Of a DNA stretch of 64,000 bases, positions 34,561-46,852 are shown piece after piece (the stretch's first letter is position 1; every line of letters begins with the position of its first letter). The position numbers were made by a program, and so were the translations under genes. Source of the stretch: Sequoia sempervirens (taxonomy: Eukaryota; Streptophyta; Pinopsida; Cupressales; Cupressaceae); contig VDFB02252616.1 in NCBI GenBank assembly GCA_007258455.2, positions 121,663,394-121,727,393 on the forward strand, written 5' to 3'. The notes under the pieces were generated by a model. That model saw nothing but the letters and a program-made list of their open reading frames with translations, did no database searches and had not been told where the DNA came from.

Positions 34561-35852
34561 TTGTCTTCCTCCCACTTCATCATTATTCATTTGGATAACT
34601 ATCCCATCCCTGAGCTTCGTAATCACCATCATCTTATCCAATCCAATAGGTCTATCTGGTCCCATCATGTCTTTCTAATCATTTTATCCCCTTATCTAGG
34701 GTTATCTCATCATCCTTCATCCATTGTCTATCGTTGGTCTCTCGTCGAACTATGTTGCCCCTGCACTTTCACGTACGCAAGGTCGATCATTTGATCCACC
34801 CCCGGGGTTCTATCCATCTGTTCCTTTATCGCCTATCATCCATTTTTCTGCTTTGACTATCCCATCTTTATCATCCATCGAAGTCTCCTATCTTGTGTCA
34901 TGTCTCTTGTGTCGTGTCATCAAGTTATGCCCTTATCTAGCTGGTTCTTAACCAACAAGATCCACTTGCATCATTAGATCCAATCGGTTCTAAATATCCT
35001 GAGTCATATCGATCTTTCAGTTTAGTATCCATCATTAGTCTCAACAAGATGCATCCTTCCTAACAGACCTCATCAATGCCATCCATCCCGTGATCCTATG
35101 GCAAAGGATGTTTGAAATTGATTGTGATCTTTTGATGCTTTTGGCTTTTGTTTATCATTTGAGCTCCCTATCATCACTTGTCATCGTCACCTTGATCCAT
35201 CATATCATGGTGTGCTTTGACTCATCAACATAGGGGTGTATCTTGATCTTTTCTTTGTCTTCTTGGTTGTCCCACGTAGTACCCACCAAGATCCCTGAGG
35301 TCTTGTGTTACACTAGGGAATCCTTGTGTGCTTGTGGTTATCCCAATACCTGGCCCGACCAAGGTCACCATGACTTTGGGGTGTTGGGATAGCCTTCTTG
35401 TTTGTTATGTTTATTTTATGCATTAGACACTAATTTGCCTTGATTCTTCATACCTTGGCATCTTGTGTCTTATGATATAGCAAAAATCAGTGCTCCGACG
35501 ATGGCAAATTGCATTTGGATTGAATTTCATCTTCATCCTCTTATCTATCAAAATCCCCCCATCCATTCATCCTTCATCACGCTCCCCTCCCAATCTTCCA
35601 TCACATTGCATCATCTTCTTCATCCCCCCTTGCATCATCTCATCCATTTCGAGAGCACACTCGTGTTCTCTTGAACTCGCATGTCCTCTCAAGGGGGCAT
35701 CCTTCATCCCTAACTTTCATCTTCACCCCCATCATCTTCCCTTCCTAGTCACTCCTTTGAATGACTGGGGCATCTTTCCCAATCTAACCATCTTCTTCTA
35801 GGTTCTATGTTTTAATATTCTTTGAAATAATGCTACTTCGTAACACCATCTC
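34561..35852 (+). other. 3' non-coding interior of element B
   Basis: CT-rich sequence up to the polypurine tract. Open frames are short and compositionally biased. I recognise no protein or repeat except isolated CATCC-rich runs. Confidence 0.4.
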
Positions 35853-35866
35853 AAAGAGGGGAAAAA
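35853..35866 (+). promoter_or_regulatory. Polypurine tract of element B
   Basis: AAAGAGGGGAAAAA directly precedes the 3' LTR start TGTAGACACC, a textbook plus-strand primer. Confidence 0.85.
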
Positions 35867-37188
35867 TGTAGACACCTAAATTTGGACACTTGATTTATCC
35901 AAATTTATCTGTTTCGTCTAAACATCCCTTTATCCGCATTAATTAAGTAATATCACTATTATTTAATTAATCCCTCTAAAGTTCTTCTAATCCCTAAGGT
36001 ATCTAGTTAAATAATTAAATACTTTCCCCCTTTCATCAAATGAATTAAATAAATATGGCATTTATTTAATTCCCTTTATGTCACATCCTCCATCATTTTT
36101 ATCTAAGCCTAATTATTCTCCTAATCTCATCATTAGGATGTGCACATGCCTAATCCTTGATTAGGATGTGTCACATCCTCCAACTTTTGCAAGTTGGCCT
36201 CTAATCTCTCTTAGCCACCTAACCCTCCTCTAATCCTTCATTAACTAGCCTAATCAACCTCTCAAGGAATTTTAATTCATTTTATCCTTCCAAGGAATAT
36301 TAAATTCTTTTTACTCTTCCCCATGTGATCTCTGACTTGTCACATCAAGTCACATGTGAAATCTAACCCTCTTCTAATATGTCATTAATTAGTCTAATCA
36401 ATCACTTGCACAACCTTAATCACTTAATCAATTCAACCCTATTAAATGATTTCTCCTTTTGGACAAGGCATCTTAATTCCCCATGTGAATTTTTAATTCA
36501 CATTTAATCCCTCAATGCATTTAAAGGAATTTTAAATTCCTTCTCTCTTCCCCATGAGAATATTTGAGGAATTTTTAATTCCCCACTTGTCCTCTCACCC
36601 ACATGGGGACAAGTACCTCCTTTATGAGGAGATCTTGTCTCAATCCAAAGGTACTATGTACCCTCTCCATGTCATGTCCTATCCTTCCACCTAATGTACA
36701 CATCCCCCCTTTTAAGCCATATCACATGCCACATGTCAAGATGTGAGGGCTTGTGAGTTCTCAACTCACCTTGGCCCTACATCTTGATCTTGGTGGCTCA
36801 ATCTTGACCATCCATTTCCCTAGAGATTTCCAAAATATCTATAAATACCCCCTCTTTTCTCTCATTTTAGAGAGATCATGCATTGTAGCCAAACTCTTAC
36901 AAATTTTTCCTAGAATCCATACTTAGCCATTTTCATGCTTCCACTCAATTGCATTCACCTTCATATCATCATCTAGCTTGCATCTCTTGCCATCCAAGGA
37001 GCACACAACACCAAAGATCGAAGGGCCAACCAAAGGATCGATTCAACACAAGGTAAAAGGTTTCATTTGTTGTTTTTGTTTTGTGTTGATTCCAACTAGG
37101 ATAATCTTGAAGTGTAGGTTGTTTTAGTGTTATTTTTCATTACTTTGTTTGTTTCTCATTTTCTACCACTTAATTTTGACCTATCACA
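35867..37188 (+). repeat. 3' LTR of element B (1,322 bp)
   Basis: Starts TGTAGACACCTAAATTTGG and ends CCTATCACA. Its last 948 bp match the 5' LTR closely, implying that B is younger than A. The TATA box is at 36,840. Confidence 0.88.
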
Positions 37189-38450
37189 TTAGGAACTTAA
37201 ACCAATCATCTCTCAAGGATAACTACCTCTTGCTAATCATGGAACATACCTTGTATACAGTCACCAGATCGAAGATGTTGTCTTTACTTGATGATTTTTC
37301 TGGGTACAATCAGATTGTGGTAGCAGAAGATCAGTTCAAGATGGCATTCACTACCCTGTGGGGTACATTTTCCTATGAAAGGATGCCCTTTGGCCTTATC
37401 AATGCCAGTACTACATTTTAGAGAGCCATGGATTTGGCATTTGGGGATTTGAAGAACAAAGTAATTGTCATCTACCTTGGCAAGCTCACTGCTTTCTCAA
37501 AGAAGCGAGGAGATCATTTTCACACTTAGTTTAAGTATTTGAAAGATGCAGGTATCATAATATTTCCTTGAATCCTAAGAAGTCCATCTTTGTGGTGACA
37601 GAGGGAAAGCTGCTTGGTCACATCGTCTCCAAGGAAGGAACTCGGATTGACCCTAGTCGGGTTGATTCCATCAGAAACCTGTCTCTTCCAATGAGAAAAA
37701 CTGGAGTACACTCTTTCTTTGGTAAAGTGAATTTCATACGAATGTTTGTACCACACTTCTTAGAGCTGATGAAAGATATATCTGCTATGATGAAGAAGTT
37801 CATTTTCAAGTGGACAGATGAAGGAAAGAAGGCATTCATTGAGATAAAGGAAGCTATAGCTTGAGCACTAGTGTTGGTCCATCCTGAATTTGATAAGGAT
37901 TTTATCCTTTATTATTACACATCGGAACACACTATGTCTGCCATACTGACGCAAAAATTGATTGAAGAAACTGAATCTCCAATTACTTTCATGAGCAGTA
38001 GTTTCAAAGACAGTGAGTCACGATATTCTCAAATTGAGAACACATATGTAGTTGTTAGAGATGTCAAAAAAATTAGATTTTATATTTTCAATTCCCACAC
38101 AACAGTATATGTCACTAATCCAACGGTTAAAAGTGTGTTAACTTAACAGGAGATGGGCACGAAGAGAGGTAACTGGGTTGCAAGAGTTCAAGAGTATGAT
38201 TTGGAGATCAAGTCAACAAAACTCGTTGGCAGGAGAGGTCTTTGTCAGTTGATAGCAGAAGATGGTGATCAAAAGCACTAGACCAATGGTAAACTCGAAC
38301 CTGAGATTAAAGAGGATCTTCCCATGGTCCTACTTGTTGATTTTTGTGGATGAATGGTATGCTGAGATATGGTACTTTTTGAATTATGGTGAATGTCCAA
38401 TCCACATGGACAAACAACAAAAGAGAACATTAAAGTTGAAAGTATAGAAT
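37189..38450 (+). pseudogene. Reverse transcriptase and RNase H of element A
   Basis: Resumes directly after element B with RNLNQSSLKDNYLL, then SKMLSLLDDFSGYNQI, FGLINASTTF and VIVIYLGKLTAF. These are RT palm motifs of Ty3/gypsy elements. The catalytic YLDD box reads YLGK, so both key Asp residues are lost. The RT N-terminus (fingers) is missing. From 37,568 SLNPKKSIFVV and LLGHIVSKEG mark the thumb/connection. RNase H follows from about 37,870 with FILYYYTSEHTMSAIL and SRYSQIENTYVVV, where the first Asp of the usual Y-x-D-A-S is lost. A KRGNWVARVQEYDLEIK connection follows near 38,165. In-frame stops include 37,422, 37,862 and 38,144. Confidence 0.85.
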
Positions 38451-39672
38451 TTTGTACTTTGGAATGACATTCTATACAAGCGAGGGCTTGATGGAACATT
38501 TTTGTTATGTGCTAACAAGGACCAACAACAGTGTTTATTGGAAGCATTTCACAATGAGGCATGCAGTGGCCACTTTTCATCAAGGGTTACAACATTCAAA
38601 ATCCTGCGAGAACATTTTTTTTGTCCCATTATGTTTTGTGACACATATGAATGGGTGCAAAAATGTCATATATGTCAGCAGTTTGTTGGTAAGCTTAAGT
38701 TGGCAGCCATTCCAATCAGGCTAGTCATCATTGAAGCTCCGTTTTAGCAACGGGGATTGGATTTCGTAGGTCCTATCAATCCACATTCCAATAAGGGGAA
38801 TATTTATGTCCTTACAGCTACAAATTATTTCACAAAGTGAGTTGAGGTTGTTCCAACCAAGCGAGCTACCTCAAAAGTTGTGTGTGACTTTTTGAAGAAG
38901 AATATTATTTCACACTTCAGGGTGCCACACAAAATTGTGACCGATAATGCAACAAGTTTTTCATCTGAGGAGATACTAGAATTTTTTTTTGATCATGGCA
39001 TCACTTTGTCACACTCATCAGATTATTATACTTAGGGCAATGGACAAGTTGAGTCGTCAAATAAGAACATTGTCACAATCATACATAATTTGGTTGATGC
39101 TAATCAATGAACTTGGCACAAAAGACTCTATCACACTCTTTGGGTTGACATAATTACTCCCAAGAGAGCCATTGGTACTTCACCCTTTATCATCATGTAT
39201 GGTATGGAGGATATGCTACCTATTACACTAGAGTTGTCCACTTTGCAGCTAGCATCTATAGTAGAAGATGGTGAGTTCAGAGATCCAATTGAGAAGTGTA
39301 TCATGTACTTTATAAAGTTGAAAGAAGAAAGGGTGGAAGTTGTTAATAGAATCACTCGGCATCAAGAGCGAGTGAATAATATTTTTGATAAGAAGGCTCG
39401 TTAGCGAGACTTTGAGATAGGAGATGAAATCCTGTTATGGGACAAGAGACATGAGCCCAAGGGAATGCATGGAAAATTTGATTCCTTGTGGTTGGGGTCC
39501 TGTTATGGGACAAGAGACATGAGCCCAAGGGAATGCATGGAAAATTTGATTCAAGATCCATGAGTTTGCAGGGGAGAATTCCTACATTCTCTCGCACTTA
39601 GATGGAAGGATCTTCCCGCTACCATACAGCTGGAAATATCTGAAGCACTTCATTCCTTCGGTGATGGATTGA
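38451..39672 (+). pseudogene. Integrase and C-terminal tail of element A pol
   Basis: The zinc-binding part keeps H and H in EAFHNEACSGHF and the C-x2-C in KCHICQQF (38,545-38,685). The catalytic core keeps the D-D-E residues: D in GLDFVGPI (near 38,757), D in VTDNATSF (near 38,940) and E in GQVESSNK (near 39,045). Later blocks are GTSPFIIMYGME and EERVEVVNRITRHQERV. The conserved tail GENSYILSHLDGR and then SVMD ends at TGA 39,670. Stops and a 68-bp tandem duplication at 39,430-39,562 break the frame. The core residues have survived while RT and protease have not. Confidence 0.85.
39430..39562 (+). repeat. Tandem duplication of 68 bp in the integrase gene
   Basis: CCTGTTATGGGACAAGAGAC at 39,431 recurs at 39,499, each copy continuing into GGAATGCATGGAAAATTTGA. 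The length is not a multiple of three, so it shifts the frame before the conserved tail. The copies look identical, so the event is recent relative to A. Confidence 0.92.
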
Positions 39673-40004
39673 TTTTCCTTTCATTTTTTTTGTTTTCGTA
39701 ATGTGTTTCCCCTTCCATAATGTTTGCATTATGTCGTAATGTGTTTCCCCATTATGTGAAGTTTTTTTTGTGTTCTAGGTAATTAGGCGATCTTGTTTTA
39801 GGTGATCTAAGAAGTTCCAACTTATAGGTGATTTTAGGAAGTCTTGTCCTAGGTGATTTAGGGAAAAGTCTTGTGATAGGTGATTAGGAAATGATCCCGA
39901 CTCTATTGCCCAATTGATAAGACACTAGTCTATGCTTAAAACTCCAGAAATTATTGGTTCTCCTATGTTGTAAGTATTCGACATGGTCCCCAAATAGAGC
40001 CAAT
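39673..40004 (+). other. Short 3' leader between pol and the 3' LTR of A
   Basis: Contains two CGTAATGTGTTTCCCC strings and several TAGGTGATTTAGG-like repeats. It ends GGTCCCCAAATAGAGCCAAT directly before the LTR. No coding potential. Confidence 0.6.
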
Positions 40005-43000
40005 TGTAATGCCCAAAATTAAAAAAATTGCTTCATTAAGGCATTTTGCAAAAGTGGTTAAAGTCTTGTAAAAAATGTCGTCAAAAGTAAAAAATTCTAA
40101 AAAATAGACTTGATTTAGGGTTTTTTGGGTTTGTTGTCAAATAGATACTAGTACAATTTCTAAAAATATAATTTTTTATTTTTAGAAAGTTTCTAAAAAT
40201 AGAATCTTTGCATGGAGGCTCTAACTAATTTTGATTGGTTGAAAACACTTCCTAATCGAGTTGGCCCAATCAAAATCGTTAAAAGGTCAGTATTTCTCTG
40301 GTGGATCAATTTTGATTTTTCAAAAAGCAAAGCATGAGCTTCGAAGTCATCAATGGAGGAAAGTCAACTGCAAGGTTTCAGATTGAAAGTCTCAAATGTT
40401 GCATAGACACAATGAACGACGAATATGCACACACAACGTAGAATGGAGAAGGAAAAGTGAAAGAAGTTGAAAATTGTGAAAAAAATTCTAACTTTGGAAA
40501 GTCCAAGCGCCCCTGTCAAGGAAGGGCACCTGGGATTTCATGCCTTAGCCATTTTTCAGCTCTTGACAATGGTGAATGCAATCGGCAAAGGCAATGAATG
40601 AAAAGCAAGAGAAATTTGAAAAACATGAAAAATAATCTAACTATGGTGAACCCAGGTGCCCTTATCAAGGAAGGGGGCCTCGCTTTCCAAAAACATGCAA
40701 TATTTCTTGTTAGCCTTGTTCTAGTTTGATGAGAAGCAATCAAAAGTAGTTTTTAGGGTGGGAAAAGCTAGAGATCATCTCAGATATGTTCAGGCTCTTC
40801 AATGAACCCATCATCCAATTCAAAGGATCCATCAGACAACAAAAATTATAGATCAAACAAAAGAATTTCACACAAAATGAATAAATTCAAAGGAAAATTG
40901 AGAATCTCAAAAAATTGACTAAGTCTGAAAGACTTGGGTGCCCTTGTCAAGGAAGGGTGCCTAGCTTTTAGTGCCTTAGAATATTTTTTACATTTTTTGG
41001 AAAACGTTCAAAACTTCTTCGTCAACCTGATTTTGGCTTTCAAAGTATTGGTCAAATGTAGTGACGAAGGTTGGAAAAGGGTATAATTCATCTCAAATTT
41101 GATTAGGCTTTTAAGATTGACTGATTTTCAAACACCGTTGTTCACTGGCTGCCCAAAAATAAAGATCAAACAGGGGTCATTGGCTCCCGACGGAGACAGG
41201 CAAAACAAAATTTGAAAATTAGGAAAATTGGCTAAGTCTAGAGAATTTGGGTGCCCCTCACCAAGAAGGGTGCCCAAGAAAGCTTTTATCATTCATTACT
41301 CATAATTCACAAGTTGGCTTTCAGAGGAAGAAAGATAAAATTTTCTTCTCATCAAGATTTGGAGGCTCAAACGGAGTGCTTTTTTAGTGTTCTTCATGGA
41401 TTCGAGATTGAGAAGCATAGAAGCATGCTTTTTCATGGTCTGATTTTCTAGGGCATCACATTTAAGAAATAGGTGGTCAAAATTTTCAATTTTCATCGAT
41501 CCGGGTCCACTTGCTTTTTACTCCTCTTGAAGATTGGAAAAAATTAAAAATTTGCATGTCGACCCCTATTTTTTAGGAGATTGCGCATGTTCAGGGAATC
41601 CTTAGCTTTTTCAAAATATGATGATCTAGGTCCCTTCTGAACAAGATTGTCTACAAAACCCAGACTCAACTTTTTTTAAGAAAGTCTTTTTTTTTGGAGA
41701 AAAATTAGCAACCAATTTTTAGCAATTTGTGCAAAAAATTTCTGAACATAGGCATGTTTACAATCAAAATTCAAGTTTTTCGACATGCAATACTCTCCAC
41801 TAGAAATTAGAACCAAATCAGTGTTGCTCCATGATTTCCTAAGAACATTCAAAACCAACTTGCATAATCTGTTTCCAATACTTGATTTGTGTGCTTTGGA
41901 AGATGTAGGAAACATTGTAGTCAGGAATCTTGGTCAATCTAAGTTGCATGGAATAGCTTCAATACCCATCTCAGTGCAGAGCCTTGAATTCATAATTGCT
42001 TGTGTTAAGTATTACAATCCAACAACATGAGAAAACCAATTAGAAGATGGGTGTACTAGTTACAGTCTTAGGCTAGATGATGTTGAGAGATGTTTCTCAA
42101 TACCACCATGGACAAAAAAATCATCATTTAAATAGAAGGATGTGAGAGGGTGTGGTATGAGAAAAAGGATTAATACCGAAAAAGAGTTGCACAAAAGTGG
42201 TTAAAAGAGAAACATAATATTTTTCCAAAGAATGTTGGGTATGGTGAGTTCAAGGAAGAAATTGCAGTCATGATCACTTTTCTAACTGAGTCACAGGTCA
42301 AGTAGAGGTGAATAAGTTTCATCCTTGGATGTTTTACACAATTTCCCAAATTATTGACAAAACAAAACACTATGACTGGCCAACTTTGATCAGTGACAGT
42401 CTACACCATAAGATGACAGAGTTCTTCAAAGCCTACAAGTTCCACATGGTCTCTTACCTTGTATATCTAATGACTTTTCAAGGCAAGTTCAAAGGTTTGA
42501 ATGCCATTGGAAATTTGGGTGTTCAACATGTGTATGATCATTACCCATAGTTAAAGTTTTCAGAATCTAAGCAGTATTACAAGCGGGTGAATGATGTGTT
42601 CTTGATGCATACGGTGTGAGATTTAGATAATGAGTTGCATGTATGAATTTCAACTGATGCTAGATTGGAAATGGCAGAGTGGGATGATTGGTTTATCTAA
42701 TTTCCCACATTCTCCTACATCAGGGTATATTGCTTCTCAGGTGATGCAGTCATGCTACCGAGATATCCAACCAATGAAGTAGTGTTCATGGAATTTTTAA
42801 AGCAATTATATGAAGTTCACACCTTTTTACATAATAGGTACGAGACTGCATTAAGTTTCCCGGTTGGAATGAGCATTACAGATGTAGATCATCAACTGAT
42901 GCCAAATTGATGGGTGATGAAATCTCAAAGTTTGGCCTCAATTTTTTCAATGAGAGGCATTCATATTATACTCATGGTGTATTTGCATCATGTGTTGGTC

Positions 43001-43352
43001 AGAATCATGCACATGTACCTACAATTGAATATTTTTCGGTTGATTGTGATGATGATTTCAAACTACACAACAATAGTTACAACAGATGGCTAATTCTTAT
43101 TAGAAGATGTGGAAGATCTTTTAGATGATGATGGGGAAGTCCTACTTCCCATGTATGCTCAATATCAAATCAATCAGTAGTCACTTCCATAAATTAATTG
43201 GTCTGACAAATAGAACACTTCAACTGATGAAAGAATGAAACGAGTTATAAAAAACAATAGGTTATTCCTAAATAGTAAAAGGACGCATAAGGTAGCTATT
43301 CCAATTGCAGAGCCACCAATAGTTCAATCATCTCTACCTTCTTCTTCTAGAC

Positions 43353-45495
43353 TATTACCCGTAAATAGGACCCCAACTCTTTTTCTAACTATCTTTCCTT
43401 TTTGCCTAAGTCCTTTGCTTAAACTTGTGTTTAGGCGGCCTTTTGTTATCTTCCTTGAACTCAGGCGGTGATTTTGTTTGTTCTTCGAACCTCTCATTTT
43501 ACCGCTTATATTGTTTGACTCTCACTGGGTGGTGTTTTCTTACCGTTTTCAAACTTACTATTCTTCCAAGAGTGGGTGTATGTGTGTTAATAACCTGAGT
43601 GATGATTTGTCATGCGTCAGAATCTAGAAACTTCACCCACAAGTTATACCTTTGGGTGGTATTCTTTAAACTGTTCGAAAACTAGGCAGTATTTTATTAA
43701 GTTATGTGAACTATCCATTTTGCTGCCCAAAAGCTTTTCAATGATTAATGGAATAACAACAAGCCTAATTCACATAACCAGTGCATTATACAAGAAAGGA
43801 AACCAACATTTTCAAATATGATATGAACAGGAAACCAATGAAGCCATGCATACAAAAATATAGTGATATTAAAAGAAATATATATTTTTTTTTATATATA
43901 AATGTTTCTACATTGCATTGGCACTACAAAATTGTCTTATTCGACTACAAAAGTTCATATCATGGGAAAAAAAGACAAAAGGAGACACTTCCATTCAGGT
44001 ACACAGAGCAAATATTAGGACATGAATGCCCTCCATAACAGTCTGCAGGCATTCAACTTGGGTTGGTGACAATAGGTTCTTGTGTGACTAGAGGAATTGA
44101 GCAAAGAGTCCCATATCATTTCTTATGACTCTTGTGCGTAGAAGAGCCACAACTTCCTCCAAAGTCTAATCTTGAAGGGTCGATGCAATGCAGATGGTGT
44201 CAACTATCAGTCCATTCTGAGGGTAGTGGCTAAGCCCGTTGATTGCCATATTAACATGATGATGGAATTTGAGCTTTACCATGCGCTCCAGTGCTCTTAC
44301 ACCCTAGTTGCGGTGGCCAGAAGTCCTGATGACTGTGTATATAAAATGCTCCAACTTGGTTATGTTGTGTACATGGGCTTGGCTTAGGAACACTTCAACC
44401 AAAATGCTATGGAGCACTTCTACTTCTACCTTACTTTGCACCATGAAGACATCTTTCAGCTGGTTGGATGTATGCCTACATAATGGATTGCATTCGATCT
44501 CTTCCAAGACAATGTAGTCATTTCCAGAGTTACCGTCACTCTGAGAACTCACCCATGTTTGATGCTATTGATTGATGAAGAAAGGCGACGTTGGTTGAAT
44601 TTATAGAAGGTTCGTTAGACATTGGTGCGTTCTCCTAAGGTTGATGAGATGACAATTTAGTCCCAATTTATGGCTAATTTGAGCTGGTTTAAATTACAAT
44701 TTCCCATCAAGAAGCATACACGTGCTACCACTTGATATTCTTTGGATGTTACATTAATTGTTTGGTTGTGTGAGAGGTCATTCAACGGCTGTTGGTGAGA
44801 TCAAGACTGGTTTTTCTTGTCGATGTCTATTCCTCTGCCAAGATTGATTCTTCTGGTTGATTTTAGCAATTCTCAAGAAACGTTGGAAAAACAAGAAGAC
44901 TGCTAATTTAGTAATAGCTTTGGCGATTTTCTAGTGGCATTGCTTTGCTATAAATTTGAAAATGTAAAAGAAGATAGGGGCTTTTCGAAGATACACCTTG
45001 TGGTGTTATCGAGAAGGATTTAACATTTATTTCAAACTATAATGATTTATAATCTGTGTGTTATGAATTTAATGATACTTAGTACATTGATCTTGGTATT
45101 ACAAGTGTGATATAGTTGTGTCTTCCTTGAAAGATAAGTTGTATAGTGTTCATTTATTGCAGTATGATCTTATTTCTTTGATTGGATGGTCATAGGTTTT
45201 CAATCTTTGTGTTGGTCATTTATGGCTTTGATTTATGCTTCCCGCATTAGCTTCATATTTATGAACTAGCGTTAGTCACCTTTCCCACTTTCTAGTTAAA
45301 AGCATACCCGTATTCATTAGATTAGATTAATTCATTGAAAATCTAGTGAGGGAGTTGTACCTCGACAAAATTCAGAGAAAAGCCACAAATGCAATTGTGG
45401 TCTTTTCAGAGTTAGCGGATTTTCACTGGTGCTAAATTTGGGTCAAGAGTCATTTGTTTAAGCATATTTTTTCTAAGCCATTCCATTTGCTAACA
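43353..45495 (+). repeat. 5' LTR of element C (2,143 bp)
   Basis: Closely aligned with 47,831-49,949. Contains TATAAAT at 44,949-44,955 (same box at 49,406-49,412) and the broken antisense frame at 44,043-44,622. Confidence 0.9.
44043..44622 (-). pseudogene. Antisense LTR frame of element C, broken 5' LTR copy
   Basis: Counterpart of 48,511-49,089. ATG at 44,622, the same MSNxPSINSTN start, and matching downstream blocks (NDYIVLEEIECNP, LSQAHVHNITKLEHFIYT, GVRALERMVKLKFHHHVN). It has a frame change near the N-terminus, three or more stops and a lost terminator. The damage postdates insertion, when both LTRs were identical. Confidence 0.7.
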
Positions 45496-45501
45496 TATTT
45501 T

Positions 45502-45518
45502 TGGTGACTCCGTTGGGG
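45502..45518 (+). promoter_or_regulatory. Primer-binding site of element C
   Basis: TGGTGACTCCGTTGGGG lies 6 bp after the LTR end. It resembles the TGGCGACTCCGCTGGGG site of Ogre/Tat-type plant gypsy elements, which from memory is assigned to tRNA-Arg. The lineage call rests mainly on this. Confidence 0.6.
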
Positions 45519-46081
45519 AAAGTTAAATTGTTTGAAAAGTCTGACAATCTCCATCGCGTCATGCGACAAGATGGTACTTCCTCATAATAATGTATTTCCT
45601 GTTTTGCAACCATATTTAGATTGGGTTGGAGCAGAGCAAGAAGACATCATATCACAATTAAATACACTCGCCTGGAGATATAGGAGGAACATGGAAGATT
45701 ATATGCAGGTGAATTTTTTCTTGGAAGAAGAGGAAGAGTTGGCCCGGTTCCTACCTACACTTGTGATTGAACGCCCTCTGAGGTTGATATTTGAGTACTA
45801 TGACAACCCTCCTCATCATCCTGATTGTCATCCTAATCGGTCATTTCATCAACCAAGGGACCCACCTGTACCTTAGCCTCAGAATCCACCTCCAACTCAT
45901 CCACCACAGTAATTTTCTTTCCCAATTTTTACTCCTGCATGAGTTGGCAACTCTAACCATCTATGGCTTTGAATCTCTGGTGTAATTGAGTTAGCCCTCT
46001 TGCCTTATCATAATACCATGATCTACCCCAAGGTTCCCAAAAATTTCCAATCAGATTGAACAAGACCCCGAGGAACACATT

Positions 46082-46852
46082 TTGGCTATGATTGCAATGA
46101 GTGCAATTTTAAGAATTCAAGAAGAGGATGTTTTTGTAAGAATTTTTATTGACAGTCTGATTGAGAAAGCAGCAAAATGGTACAGGGGACTCGAAAAGGG
46201 AAGCATTACTAGATGGGATGTCATCAAAACAAAATTTCTCCAATGCTATAAAATTCCAATTAACATTGCAGCTACCCTCCGTCTTTTCTTTCATATCATG
46301 AAAAATAAGGCTGAAACAATGAGAGATTTTGTTTACCGATTCAATCAGTCTCTCCAGCAAATTCATATTCCAGAGATACCTAGTGAGGAGATCCAATATC
46401 ATATATTTATTTTTTCTCTGGAACTAGACATCCAATTAATCCTCAAAAGAGATAAAGTTCAAGGGATTGAGAGAGCTCAATTGGAAGCAGTGAAGGTTGA
46501 GGATGATTTTATCACCATGGGAAAATGGAAACTAGGCACAAATGTGGAGCCTAAAGCCAGTTGTAAGATATCCTTTGAGTTCCTGGTTAAAGGTCATAAA
46601 GAAGCAGAGTTACCTCTCCTAACTATTGAAAACATTAATTTAACAATTTTTGATAGCATGCAGCAGCCTAATGATGAACGGGATCAACATTGTAGTGATA
46701 AGGATTTATATTTATATACCGTGTTTGAAGTTGAAAGTGATTGTAGTTCATCCAGTGATGATGAAGATGACGAGCCACAGAAAAAGACACCCTTTGCCTC
46801 ACCTCCTCTTTTCAAGGATAAGTCCCTCTCCTCTGAGTCTAATTCAAATTGA
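46082..46852 (+). CDS. gag of element C
   Basis: An open frame of 256 codons. Residues 1-130 contain the retrotransposon gag core: EKAAKWYRGLEKGSITRW, FLQCY, ETMRDFVYRFNQSLQQ and IPEIPSEEIQYHIF. These match the W-x(2)-L, F-x(3)-F and M-x(3)-x-F-N pattern of the family. The C-terminal third is acidic and Ser-rich (SDCSSSSDDEDDEPQ-like). No zinc knuckle is seen. The first ATG of this frame may not be the true start, because similar coding (EDYMQVNFFLEEEEELARF) is visible upstream in 45,532-45,876. The frame stops at 46,850 while coding continues in another frame, overlapping by about 200 bp. Confidence 0.72.
   Translation: MAMIAMSAILRIQEEDVFVRIFIDSLIEKAAKWYRGLEKGSITRWDVIKTKFLQCYKIPINIAATLRLFFHIMKNKAETMRDFVYRFNQSLQQIHIPEIPSEEIQYHIFIFSLELDIQLILKRDKVQGIERAQLEAVKVEDDFITMGKWKLGTNVEPKASCKISFEFLVKGHKEAELPLLTIENINLTIFDSMQQPNDERDQHCSDKDLYLYTVFEVESDCSSSSDDEDDEPQKKTPFASPPLFKDKSLSSESNSN

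Larger units (their letters stand above)
25226..37188 (+). mobile_element. Element B: non-autonomous LTR element with G-patch ORF, nested in A's pol
   Basis: Truncated 5' LTR (25,226-26,174) and full 3' LTR (35,867-37,188) flank a 9.7-kb interior with a primer site, three minisatellite blocks, one long Pro/Ser-rich G-patch frame and a GC-rich minisatellite. A canonical polypurine tract abuts the 3' LTR. No protease, RT, RNase H or integrase was found, so B would have depended on another element. The insertion separates A's RNase H-like domain from RT. The first 374 bp of B's 5' LTR and part of A's pol are missing at the left junction, so no target duplication can be checked. Confidence 0.82.

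Noticed and set aside
46109..46402. 97-codon minus-strand frame
   Set aside because: It lies antisense to the recognisable gag core of element C.
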